Below, piece after piece: positions 6,254 through 13,596 of a stretch of DNA of 19,098 bases. A program made the translations under genes and the position numbers. This stretch comes from GCA-002694895 sp964436345 (GTDB lineage: Bacteria > Chloroflexota > Dehalococcoidia > Lucifugimonadales > GCA-002694895). Where the stretch lies: contig CAYTCC010000023.1 of NCBI GenBank assembly GCA_964436345.1, forward strand, positions 1 to 19,098, written 5' to 3'. Every line of letters begins with the position of its first letter. Position 1 is the stretch's first letter. The notes beneath the pieces were generated by a model. It ran no database searches. It saw nothing but the letters and a program-made list of their open reading frames with translations, and was not told the origin of the DNA.

Positions 6254-6769
6254 TTATCTATTCCATCCATGATATTCATCCCCAATTAAAACTACTACAG
6301 GCCTTTTAGTAGCTACAGCTTCTTCATAAGCTTCAGAAATTCTTGAGCCATCTTCATTTTGTTCAACAAGGTAATAATTAATTCTGAAGGCATTTAAAAA
6401 TGGTTCTGTATAAGTAGCCGCTGAGTCAGGAGTTTTTCCTTTTCTAGTCCATCCTCTGTATCCTACAATCATAAGTAAAGGAAATCCGGCATCTAAAGCC
6501 ATACCTCTTATTGAATCTCCAGATTCGAGCATTCCAGTGTTTTGTATTAATACTACTGGAATTTTGCCAGCCACATTTAAACCTAAAGCAATTGACATAG
6601 ATTCTCCCTCTCGGGATACTGGAATAACATCTAACCAATCTTGTTCTTCCATTAGTTCATAAAGATAATTTGTTTCACTATCAGGGATAGTAATAATGTG
6701 TGTTACCCCTATTTTCTTAAATTCTTCTAAAAGAGTTTCAGGTTTTAAAATTGCTGGTTGTTCATTCAT
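6254..6769 (-). CDS. ThDP-dependent decarboxylase alpha subunit (sulfopyruvate/phosphonopyruvate type)
   Basis: The 171-residue product is the N-terminal, pyrimidine-binding half of a split sulfopyruvate decarboxylase (ComD-like). Visible are ITIPDSETNYLYELM (27-40), VSREGESMSIALGLNVAGK (51-69), which contains the Glu that activates the thiamine aminopyrimidine, and VLIQNTGMLESGDSIRGMAL followed by GFPLLMIVGYRG. The C-terminus, RPVVVLIGD, is the usual end of this domain. The start has a good GAGGTG (6775-6780) 5 nt before the ATG. It is first in a minus-strand row that includes both beta copies, so one alpha serves two betas. The expected reaction is CO2 release from sulfopyruvate, phosphonopyruvate or a related 2-oxo acid to the aldehyde; the choice cannot be made from sequence. 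Confidence 0.86.
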   Translation of the reverse strand: MNEQPAILKPETLLEEFKKIGVTHIITIPDSETNYLYELMEEQDWLDVIPVSREGESMSIALGLNVAGKIPVVLIQNTGMLESGDSIRGMALDAGFPLLMIVGYRGWTRKGKTPDSAATYTEPFLNAFRINYYLVEQNEDGSRISEAYEEAVATKRPVVVLIGDEYHGWNR

Positions 6770-6786
6770 ATTTTCACCTCGTAAAT

Positions 6787-6815
6787 AATATCTAATATGA
6801 CAATAATTCTGTCAA
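6787..6815 (-). promoter_or_regulatory. Candidate promoter of the decarboxylase operon
   Basis: On the minus strand a perfect TTGACA (6810-6815) is followed after exactly 17 bp by GATATT (6787-6792; four of six matches to TATAAT). It lies upstream of the GAGGTG site and the ATG at 6769. This is the best sigma70-type match I found in the window. Confidence 0.5.
6798..6814. promoter_or_regulatory. Inverted repeat TGACA-N7-TGTCA, candidate operator between divergent units
   Basis: A perfect 5-bp inverted repeat with a 7-bp AT-rich spacer overlaps the TTGACA -35 of the decarboxylase operon (6810-6815). It also covers the place where a -35 for the divergent dehydrogenase gene would lie, given its candidate -10 (TATAAT at 6825-6830). 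A 17-bp dyad of this size fits a dimeric helix-turn-helix regulator. No regulator gene is encoded in the window. Confidence 0.4.
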
Positions 6816-6824
6816 GCATTTCTT

Positions 6825-6830
6825 TATAAT
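6825..6830 (+). promoter_or_regulatory. Candidate -10 of the dehydrogenase gene
   Basis: A perfect TATAAT on the plus strand would give a leader of about 85 nt before the ATG at 6923. There is no good -35 at 17 bp, where the TGACA-N7-TGTCA dyad lies, so it may need an activator or may be chance. Confidence 0.3.
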
Positions 6831-6906
6831 TTGTTGGATATTTGTTCATAATGCATATGGTACACTTTTTAGTATGTTATTTAATTGATTTTGATAAAAA
6901 TTAATT

Positions 6907-6913
6907 GGAGGAG
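6907..6913 (+). promoter_or_regulatory. Shine-Dalgarno site that decides the dehydrogenase start
   Basis: GGAGGAG lies 9 nt before the ATG at 6923. A longer frame would begin with TTG at 6905 and include this site as codons, which is implausible. Confidence 0.75.
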
Positions 6914-6922
6914 TTTTTGGCA

Positions 6923-7723
6923 ATGATGAAGATAGGTATTGTAGGTTGTGGTGTTGTGAGCCAAGGATTGCTCAAAGCTAGTGAATCTGGTTTATTGACT
7001 CTTCCTATTTCTGGAATAACGAGCAGAACAAAAGTAAAAGCTCAAAAGTTTTTATCCACACTTAAGAAATCACCAAAATATTATACTCGTGAAGAATTAA
7101 TTGCTAAATCAGATTTAATAGTTGAAGCTGCAAGCGGCGATGTTGTGCCTGAACTTGCACGTGAAACATTTGAATCAGGGAAAGATCTTATGGTTATTAG
7201 TATAGGAGCTCTTATAGATTATTCTGAGATTATTGAACTTGCTAAGCAACATGGATGTAAACTTTATGCTCCCTCAGGTGCAATAGCCGGATTAGACGGT
7301 ATTAAATCTGCTTCTATTGGCAAACTTGATAAAGTTACTATGATTACTAGAAAACCATTAATAGCTTTAGAAGGATCTCCATATCTAGTTGAAAAAGGAA
7401 TCAGTGTTCTAGACTTTACTGAGGAAAAAGAGATTTTTTATGGGACAGCCAGAGAAGCATGCAAGGGATTTCCAGCAAATGTTAATGTATCTGCTGCTGT
7501 AAGTTTTGCCGGAATAGGTCCGGATAAAACTCAAATTCGCATTATTGCAGTCCCTGATCTTGAACGAAATTGTCATGATATAGAAGTAGAAGGTGAATTT
7601 GGACGATTAGCAATACATATAGAGAATATTCCAACAGAAAATCCGCGTACTGGAAGATTGACAGTAATGTCAATTATTAGAACTCTCCAAGATATTATAG
7701 ACCCTTTGCAAATCGGGACTTAA
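6923..7723 (+). CDS. Aspartate dehydrogenase-like NAD(P)-dependent oxidoreductase
   Basis: The 266-residue product has the aspartate dehydrogenase architecture. An N-terminal Rossmann fold begins IGIVGCGVVSQGLL (GxGxxxxG). The EAASGDVVPELARETF helix and APSGAIAGLDGIKSA (the family's PSGAIGGLD block) follow, then FPANVNVSAAVSFAG and NCHDIEVEGEFG, where Asn216-x-His218 matches the conserved catalytic N-x-H region. NENPRTG-like NPRTGRLTVMS near the end is also typical. Members convert L-aspartate to oxaloacetate via iminoaspartate with NAD(P), or feed NAD synthesis. Being divergent from a sulfopyruvate-decarboxylase-type operon with a shared operator-like dyad, it may deaminate an aspartate analogue such as cysteate. 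The start is set by the SD at 6907-6913; the next ATG at 6926 is also possible. Confidence 0.85.
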   Translation: MMKIGIVGCGVVSQGLLKASESGLLTLPISGITSRTKVKAQKFLSTLKKSPKYYTREELIAKSDLIVEAASGDVVPELARETFESGKDLMVISIGALIDYSEIIELAKQHGCKLYAPSGAIAGLDGIKSASIGKLDKVTMITRKPLIALEGSPYLVEKGISVLDFTEEKEIFYGTAREACKGFPANVNVSAAVSFAGIGPDKTQIRIIAVPDLERNCHDIEVEGEFGRLAIHIENIPTENPRTGRLTVMSIIRTLQDIIDPLQIGT

Positions 7724-7736
7724 TAATATAAATATT

Positions 7737-8540
7737 TTAAATTGTCATAATTCCGTTAATTATAGTTATAGCTTGCCCAGATATATTGATACGATCTCCT
7801 TGATATTCAAGATTTAATTCTCCTCCTCTTGATGATGCCTGGTAAGCTGCAAGATTTTTTTTGTTCAGTTTATTGGACCAATAAGGGGTAAGTGTAGAAT
7901 GTGCAGAACCAGTTACAGGGTCCTCTGAGATTCCATCTCCAGCACAAAAAAATCTTGATATAAAATCATATTTACCTTTGTTTGATTTGGCAGTAACAAT
8001 AATAAAATCTTTGTATTTGAGTAAATTGTTGAAGTTCGGTTTCATATTGATTACAATTTCTTCGTCTTCATATACCAACATTAGATCTCTTGATTTACGT
8101 GCATAAATTGGTTTTATTGGAGATAAACTGTTTAGTACAAAATCTGGAATAGTTTCTAGTTCAATTTCATCACCAGGACGAGATGGGAAGTTCATTGTTA
8201 GGAACGAATCATTTTTTTTAACTCCTAAAGGTCCGGCAAATTTTGTATCAAAAATAATCTCATCTGATGTTTGATCTATTTCATTAAAATAAATTTGAGC
8301 ACTCGCCAATGTTGCATGACCGCAAAGATCAATTTCACTCACAGGTGTAAACCATCTCAGATAAGGGTTTTGTCCAGGCCTTAATAATACATATGCTGTT
8401 TCTGATAAGTTCATCTCAGTAGCAATATTTTGCATTAATTGGTCATCTAATTCTGTTTCAATAATTAGAACTGCAGCTGGATTTCCTTTAAATTTTTCTT
8501 TAGTAAATGCATCAACTTGCCAAAATCTAAATTCTTTCAT
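7737..8540 (-). CDS. PhzF-family isomerase/epimerase
   Basis: The 267-residue product matches the PhzF/YddE family, which has a duplicated diaminopimelate-epimerase-like fold. Landmarks are FWQVDAFTKEKFKGNPAAV (6-24), MNLSETAYV with the catalytic Glu47, RWFTPVSEIDLCGHATLASA, and CAGDGISEDPVTGSAHSTL in the second half. All positions usually conserved in PhzF are present, so it is probably an active cytoplasmic isomerase. No other phenazine genes are nearby, so the PhzF name reflects fold only. It follows the aminotransferase by 26 bp on the same strand, which suggests joint action on an amino acid or its oxo acid. It ends 13 bp from the convergent dehydrogenase. The SD is weak (AGAG). Confidence 0.85.
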   Translation of the reverse strand: MKEFRFWQVDAFTKEKFKGNPAAVLIIETELDDQLMQNIATEMNLSETAYVLLRPGQNPYLRWFTPVSEIDLCGHATLASAQIYFNEIDQTSDEIIFDTKFAGPLGVKKNDSFLTMNFPSRPGDEIELETIPDFVLNSLSPIKPIYARKSRDLMLVYEDEEIVINMKPNFNNLLKYKDFIIVTAKSNKGKYDFISRFFCAGDGISEDPVTGSAHSTLTPYWSNKLNKKNLAAYQASSRGGELNLEYQGDRINISGQAITIINGIMTI

Positions 8541-8566
8541 TATGTGTTCTCTTTTTGGATAGTTTG

Positions 8567-9778
8567 TTAAATAACATTTAGGTCTTTGAATATAGAAGCA
8601 AGTTCGATTATTCCTTCGTAATTTTTTTCTACAGGCTCAAACGCAAAGCATAGCCTAGCCATATTCTGACCATCGCCATTAGGTGCGAACATATCTCCTG
8701 CTATGTAACCAACTCCTCTATTAAAAACTTCATTTCTAACCTCAGAGATATTAGTACCGTCCGTCATTTCAAACCATGTGTAACATCCACCCTGAGGAGA
8801 TGACCATTTTGCGTTAGTATTTGAAAATGCTTCCAATAAACCTTTTTCCATAGCTTCTTTTTTATCTTTCAAGATTTTATCGTAAGTATTTTTATGTGTT
8901 TCAAGGTTACTTCTTAGAAATCCGTCAATTGCGTAAGCAGTAAATTGGTTAGGTCCGGAACCTGGTTTTACAGACAAAGCTCTATCTATAACTTCAGGAC
9001 TAGCAGTAAAATAACCCATCCTTAGACCAGGGGCTATAAGTTTAGAAAATGTACCGACATAGATGACCATTCCAGAATCATCTAAAGAAGCAAAAGCTGG
9101 TTCAGGGGAACCTTCAAATCTATTATCTATGTAACAATCATCTTCAAGAATGGGAATTCCATACTTGTGACAAATATTAATTATTTCAATTCGTCTGGCT
9201 TTAGGAAGAGTTGACCCTGTTGGATTTTGATGTTCAGGGATTGTGTAAAGCATCTTTGGTATCACGCCATGTTTGTTTTTTATATCTAGTATGGTATCTT
9301 CTAATTTATCAGGTATTAATCCCTGCTCATCCATGGGAGATCCGACTATATTTGCTTCATAGTATGCAAGTTGTTTTGTAGTACCCATGTATACATATTC
9401 TTCTGTAATTACATAATCTCCAGGATTAATAAGTGCCTGGATAATTAATCCATTTGCTTCTCCCGAACCATTACATAAAACGATGGAATCCTTGTCAGCT
9501 TTAATACCTCTATCACCATATATTTTATTTGCAGTAAATTCTCTAAGAGATTCATCTCCTTGAACATGGGGATAGTATGCCATTTCAATAGAAACTTTTT
9601 CTAAATCTGCATCAACTTTAGATTTTAACCCGTCTATCAAACCATACATAGGGACTGCTTCAAAAGGTGGGTAAGCGATAGCAAAATCATATTTTGCGTG
9701 ATTGACTATTGACCTTTCAGCGTCAGTTGATTTTCCTGACCATAGATTATCAAAATTAAAATTACTTGACGTGCTCAT
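8567..9778 (-). CDS. PLP-dependent class I/II aminotransferase (2-aminoadipate/MocR-type)
   Basis: The 403-residue product belongs to fold-type I aminotransferases close to LysN and to the catalytic domain of MocR regulators. Motifs are YPHVQGDESLREFTANKI, LCNGSGEANGLIIQALINPG, YTIPEHQNPTGSTLPKARR with the substrate/PLP-binding Asn-Pro-Thr-Gly, ILEDDCYIDNRFEG, and VGTFSKLIAPGLRMGY, whose Lys246 forms the Schiff base. There is no N-terminal winged-helix domain, so it is an enzyme and not a MocR regulator. I start at the ATG at 9778 because GGAGGA (9782-9787) precedes it; a longer frame adds 20 hydrophobic residues from 9838 without an SD. It is probably the first gene of a pair with the PhzF-like gene. 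The amino donor and acceptor are unknown. Confidence 0.87.
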   Translation of the reverse strand: MSTSSNFNFDNLWSGKSTDAERSIVNHAKYDFAIAYPPFEAVPMYGLIDGLKSKVDADLEKVSIEMAYYPHVQGDESLREFTANKIYGDRGIKADKDSIVLCNGSGEANGLIIQALINPGDYVITEEYVYMGTTKQLAYYEANIVGSPMDEQGLIPDKLEDTILDIKNKHGVIPKMLYTIPEHQNPTGSTLPKARRIEIINICHKYGIPILEDDCYIDNRFEGSPEPAFASLDDSGMVIYVGTFSKLIAPGLRMGYFTASPEVIDRALSVKPGSGPNQFTAYAIDGFLRSNLETHKNTYDKILKDKKEAMEKGLLEAFSNTNAKWSSPQGGCYTWFEMTDGTNISEVRNEVFNRGVGYIAGDMFAPNGDGQNMARLCFAFEPVEKNYEGIIELASIFKDLNVI

Positions 9779-9781
9779 ATA

Positions 9782-9787
9782 TCCTCC
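9782..9787 (-). promoter_or_regulatory. Shine-Dalgarno site that decides the aminotransferase start
   Basis: On the minus strand GGAGGA lies 3 to 4 nt before the ATG at 9778. It makes the longer frame from 9838 unlikely. Confidence 0.65.
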
Positions 9788-9898
9788 ATTCTCATAAAAA
9801 GTATTTTTTATTATGATTGAAATTAAATTATTAATCAAATATCTAATATATGACTTGCACTTGCATGAACTTAATATAACAAGCTTGGTCTAAATAGT

Positions 9899-9912
9899 TA
9901 TAATTGATTATA
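9899..9912. promoter_or_regulatory. Symmetric -10-like element between aminotransferase and lipoprotein A
   Basis: TATAATTGATTATA contains TATAAT on the plus strand (9899-9904) and on the minus strand (9907-9912). The plus copy would place transcription about 20 nt before the lipoprotein ATG at 9931. No convincing -35 is seen on either side. Confidence 0.3.
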
Positions 9913-9930
9913 CAAAACAGGTTATTAATT

Positions 9931-11841
9931 ATGAAAATAGTATTTTTGAAAATAATTTTTCTTTTACCGTTGATTCTCTTTGCTTGTTCAGGGTCTTCAA
10001 ATGATATTGAAGAAGTAGAAAAGGAAGTAATTAAACATTCAGATGCAAAGACGGTTAATCAAGTTTCACCATCAAAAGAAAATTTAGCTAAAGAACTTTC
10101 AGCTACTTGTTCACTTGATTCCCAAAAATCCAAAATATTCTGTGAGAGTCATCGTACTGCAGTGAAATCAAGTTTGAAATGGACATATAAGGATAGATGG
10201 GATGGCAAAGATAATTTTGAATTTGAGATTTATTCTCCCGTAGAAGCGAAAACTTTAGTTATTTTACAAGAATGTATTGAAAATTCTTGTAATGAAATAG
10301 AAATTATAGTTGATACATCTGAGTTAGTTACAGATTCAAAAAATACTGGCAAAGATCAGCAGCATGGTGACAGTAAAGTTTTACCATCAAAAGAAAATTT
10401 AGCTAAAGAACTTTCAGCTACTTGTTCACTTGATTCCCAAAAATCCAAAATATTCTGTGAGAGTCATCGTACTGCAGTGAAATCAAGTTTGAAATGGACA
10501 TATAAGGATAGATGGGATGGCAAAGATAATTTTGAATTTGAGATTTATTCTCCCGTAGAAGCGAAAACTTTAGTTATTTTACAAGAATGTATTGAAAATT
10601 CTTGTAATGAAATAGAAATTATAGTTGATACATCTGGGGTAGTTACAGATTCAAAAAATACTGACAAAGATCAGCATCAAGATGATGGTCAGTCATTGAC
10701 ATTAAACAAAAAAAATAAAGATGGGTCTCCAATAAAATTACATGAAGTAGTTCATAAATACGCGGGTTCATGGGGACGTCATTGTGAAGGATCAGGACCT
10801 GTATCATTCGCAAATTCCCCTATGAATCCAGATGATATAAAATTCATGACCCCATATGGACAAGTAGTTGGAGCTCATATTACCCCTATTGATCACATGT
10901 ATTTTGAACCTTTTAATAGAGATTTAGGTCCTGATATATATGAAGTTCGTGCAATACAAGATGGAATTATTTATGAAATTGGAAAAAGAGAAATAATGAC
11001 TGACACTGGTGAAAAAAAAGATTTTGCAGATTGGAGATTGGATATTGCTCATAATTGCACATTTACTAGTTACTTTGATTTAATGACTTCAGTTCTACCT
11101 GAAATTGAAAAAGCTTATGAGGATAAAAATTCTGGTAAAGAATTTAATGGATTAATAATTAAAGCAGGGCAATTATTAGGATATGTGGGAGGACAGACAT
11201 TAGATTTTGGAGTTTATGATTATGAAATAGTATTACCTGGATTTATTACACCATCTATATATGGGAACGAATATTGGAAAGTACATACGGTTGATCCATT
11301 CCAGTATTTCCCTAAAGAGATTAGTAAAAAATTATTAAAAAAAATGTTACGAACTATTAAACCACAGGCTGGTAAAATTGATTACGATATTGATGGAACT
11401 TTATCTGGGAATTGGTTTGAACAAGGTACCAATGGATATAGTGGAAATAATTGGCAAAATTATTGGATAGGACATTTATCAGTTGCACCTCATGAACTAG
11501 ACCCTTCTTATTGGAGGGTAGGGATTGGACATTTAGAAGTATATGATAATGCTTTTTTAATTAAAGGGAATATTGATCCTGTTAAAGTTAAAGTTAATTC
11601 AGGTACTGTGATTTATGAACTTTATCAAGAGAGAAAGTATAAAAATGATTATAATTATGAGTGGTGGGTAGAACCAAAAAAAGAAGACGATGTTTATGGT
11701 GTTCAATATTGGGGAGATTCTAAAGGAATTATAATGTTTCAAATGTTAGAAAACAGATTATTGAAATCAGAGGTTTTTATTGGGAAATCAAAAGATGATA
11801 CTGTTGATTTTACTGAAAATGCAAAATTATATGAAAGATAA
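9931..11841 (+). CDS. Lipoprotein A: tandem Cys-containing repeats plus degenerate LytM/M23-like domain
   Basis: The product (636 residues from the ATG at 9931) begins with a lipoprotein signal ending LILFAC, so Cys19 would be lipidated. Two tandem 105-residue units follow (about 47-151 and 152-256). Each holds an 80-residue beta-rich domain with four Cys (ATCSLD, IFCESH, LQECIE, NSCNEI) and a polar linker. The second half looks like a LytM/M23 fold: IDHMYFEPFN (about 321-330), AIQDGIIYEIG (341-351), DIAHNCTFTSYFDL, and IIKAGQLLGYVGGQTLDFGVYDYEI. The terminal HxH zinc motif is replaced by DFGVYD, so peptidase activity is doubtful. A C-terminal region of about 170 residues (WWVEPKKEDD and so on) has no recognised family. 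A longer frame from a TTG at 9904 would put residues before the signal and is rejected. It probably acts at the cell surface. Confidence 0.8.
   Translation: MKIVFLKIIFLLPLILFACSGSSNDIEEVEKEVIKHSDAKTVNQVSPSKENLAKELSATCSLDSQKSKIFCESHRTAVKSSLKWTYKDRWDGKDNFEFEIYSPVEAKTLVILQECIENSCNEIEIIVDTSELVTDSKNTGKDQQHGDSKVLPSKENLAKELSATCSLDSQKSKIFCESHRTAVKSSLKWTYKDRWDGKDNFEFEIYSPVEAKTLVILQECIENSCNEIEIIVDTSGVVTDSKNTDKDQHQDDGQSLTLNKKNKDGSPIKLHEVVHKYAGSWGRHCEGSGPVSFANSPMNPDDIKFMTPYGQVVGAHITPIDHMYFEPFNRDLGPDIYEVRAIQDGIIYEIGKREIMTDTGEKKDFADWRLDIAHNCTFTSYFDLMTSVLPEIEKAYEDKNSGKEFNGLIIKAGQLLGYVGGQTLDFGVYDYEIVLPGFITPSIYGNEYWKVHTVDPFQYFPKEISKKLLKKMLRTIKPQAGKIDYDIDGTLSGNWFEQGTNGYSGNNWQNYWIGHLSVAPHELDPSYWRVGIGHLEVYDNAFLIKGNIDPVKVKVNSGTVIYELYQERKYKNDYNYEWWVEPKKEDDVYGVQYWGDSKGIIMFQMLENRLLKSEVFIGKSKDDTVDFTENAKLYER
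10068..10636 (+). repeat. Perfect 254-bp direct repeat, period 315 bp, inside lipoprotein A
   Basis: Bases 10068-10321 recur without mismatch at 10383-10636. The 315-bp period is 105 codons, so the frame is kept. The remaining 61 bp of each unit are similar but diverged (for example ACTGGCAAAGATCAGCAGCA against ACTGACAAAGATCAGCATCA). Identity extends to synonymous positions. Confidence 0.95.
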
Positions 11842-11859
11842 TATTATGGAGATCCGTCT

Positions 11860-13506
11860 TTATTTTTTGAGTTTATAAGGATTTGGGCTAGGCGGACATC
11901 CAGGAGGGCATTTGAGAGATATGTCTCTTGTGCTTCCAGGTGCGATGAATTCAGCTTCCTTATTTGCAAAAGCTAAGCTCCATCCCCAATTATTTGGATC
12001 TGTAATTAATATAGAAAATACATCAGAATTTTTTAAAAAGTTGTTTTGATGTTGATGAGTCAAATTAAAATTTTGCCCTGATCGCAATTCAACCACTTTG
12101 CTTTCTCTGTATTTTCCGTTTTCTTCTAATCTAAAAACAACTTTCATTGGACCACCAATTCCAGAAAATAGAAATTGCCAATTTTCTTCAATTTTAATAT
12201 TTTCTATAATTGTGTTGCCCCATCCATATTTACTATATATCAAATTTGCTGATTTAAACCCTAAGTCTTTGGGATATACCATTGCTCTAGAATCTAATTC
12301 TGTATCTTTGATTCCATCATATATCAAGACATCTACAGGATTATCACCAAATGGATTTTCCTCACCACTAATCATCCAACCCATTCCATTAGGAAGACCT
12401 CTTCCTCTATTCCAATCAAACCCAAAACTTTCACTCTCCCATCCTTCTTTGGGATTTCTGTACACATCAGCGAATTTGCTAACCACTTCTTCTGAAAAAA
12501 TAGCAGGTACATATACAGTTCTTGGTTGCTTAATTAAAGAGAATGCAATATGTGAAGATGTTCCTTTATCCCCCACCATTTCGCTAAAAGATGGGACATA
12601 CATATATGCTAATATATCCCCCTTTTTTACATATTGACCATTTGTAACTAGCACAAATTGTTTATAGAAATCATTTGGTTTGTCTATAATACCGGGTATC
12701 ATATATGGTTCCATTTGATATATAAATTCTACATAATTATTATCGTTTTTAGCTATTTTTAAAGTAAAAGCATAAGCTACATGCCACCAAGGAGGATCTG
12801 AGTCTGAGTGGTCAACCACATTATAGAATGATATTTCAGGAAGATTAATATAACCATCAGCTACAGCATAAATAGGTGGGTAATCAGAAGGTTTTTTTGC
12901 ATTAATCCACCTTTGGTCTGTATTTGAAAAATATACTTGAGCATCATTATGTGGGCTAGGGCTTCTAGCTCCAACATAAGGGTGCCCTGCAACAATATCA
13001 TCAAAGTCAACAAAAAATCTATCACTTTTATTTTTTGCAAAATGAGTTATATTTGGAAGGGATTTTTCACTTTCTGATGTAGATGTTATAGTATTGTTAT
13101 TAGTATTAGTTGAATTTTTAGCCCTAGCATTTTGTATTTGCGTTGTGGCATATCTATTACAATTATTTTTTTTATCAGAAGGGATTTCTGCACATAGTTT
13201 GGATGGATTAAGACTGTTTACTGTATTATTATTTATCGCGTTTAAAATTTGATTTTGTATATACAAAATCAAATCGTCAGAATTAGTATTTTTATTATTT
13301 AAGTCAACATCAGATTTACTTTTTATATTTTTGGGTTGAGCTGATTGATCAGATTTACTTTCTGTATTTTTTTCTACAGATTGATTTTTTGTAATTTTCA
13401 AATTTGAAGTTTGTGGAACAGAGTCATCTATTTGACTTGTATTTGACGAATTCGCATTGCAAGCAAAAATAACAAAGCAAAATAAGAATATAAAAGAAAA
13501 TTTCAT
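11860..13506 (-). CDS. Lipoprotein B: low-complexity linker plus LytM/M23-like domain
   Basis: The product (548 residues from the ATG at 13506) starts MKFSFIFLFCFVIFACNANS, a lipoprotein signal with lipidated Cys16. Residues about 20-150 are Asn/Ser/Lys/Thr-rich and disordered-looking, interrupted by a segment with two Cys (KLCAEIP, NNCNRYA). A LytM/M23-like domain follows: GARSPSPHNDAQVYF (His186, Asp188 possibly the first metal motif), YPPIYAVADGYINL, YVKKGDILAYMYVP (297 region), and TSSHIAFSLIK with His319 where M23 enzymes have HxHxE. Only one His of that pair is present, so catalysis is uncertain. A C-terminal beta-rich region ends in a Cys/Pro-rich tail (KCPPGCPPSPNPYK). A longer frame from 13542 would precede the signal and is rejected. 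It is convergent with lipoprotein A, 18 bp apart. Confidence 0.8.
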   Translation of the reverse strand: MKFSFIFLFCFVIFACNANSSNTSQIDDSVPQTSNLKITKNQSVEKNTESKSDQSAQPKNIKSKSDVDLNNKNTNSDDLILYIQNQILNAINNNTVNSLNPSKLCAEIPSDKKNNCNRYATTQIQNARAKNSTNTNNNTITSTSESEKSLPNITHFAKNKSDRFFVDFDDIVAGHPYVGARSPSPHNDAQVYFSNTDQRWINAKKPSDYPPIYAVADGYINLPEISFYNVVDHSDSDPPWWHVAYAFTLKIAKNDNNYVEFIYQMEPYMIPGIIDKPNDFYKQFVLVTNGQYVKKGDILAYMYVPSFSEMVGDKGTSSHIAFSLIKQPRTVYVPAIFSEEVVSKFADVYRNPKEGWESESFGFDWNRGRGLPNGMGWMISGEENPFGDNPVDVLIYDGIKDTELDSRAMVYPKDLGFKSANLIYSKYGWGNTIIENIKIEENWQFLFSGIGGPMKVVFRLEENGKYRESKVVELRSGQNFNLTHQHQNNFLKNSDVFSILITDPNNWGWSLAFANKEAEFIAPGSTRDISLKCPPGCPPSPNPYKLKK

Positions 13507-13596
13507 AAGAAGAATGTTATATAAATTGTATTTAAAAAACAATATGGAATTTAATTTGGTTTTTTAATTCATTCTGGAATTAATATAAATTTCAGA

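Noticed and set aside
7724..7736. Rho-independent terminators at the convergent gene ends (7724-7736, 11842-11859, 18030-18032)
   Set aside because: The gaps are too short and contain no GC-rich stem followed by a T run; no hairpin could be supported.
9779..9838. N-terminal extension of the aminotransferase (20 hydrophobic residues) as a signal or membrane anchor
   Set aside because: The GGAGGA site lies inside it just before the ATG at 9778; cytoplasmic aminotransferases of this family lack such an extension.
9855..9866. TTGCAC-TTGCAT direct hexamer repeat as a -35 or operator
   Set aside because: Neither hexamer is at a suitable distance from a -10 for either neighbouring gene, and a 6-bp repeat is not significant.
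12098..12637. 179-codon plus-strand frame
   Set aside because: It lies wholly antisense to lipoprotein B, whose frame has a signal peptide and LytM-like blocks; no SD and no family-like features.
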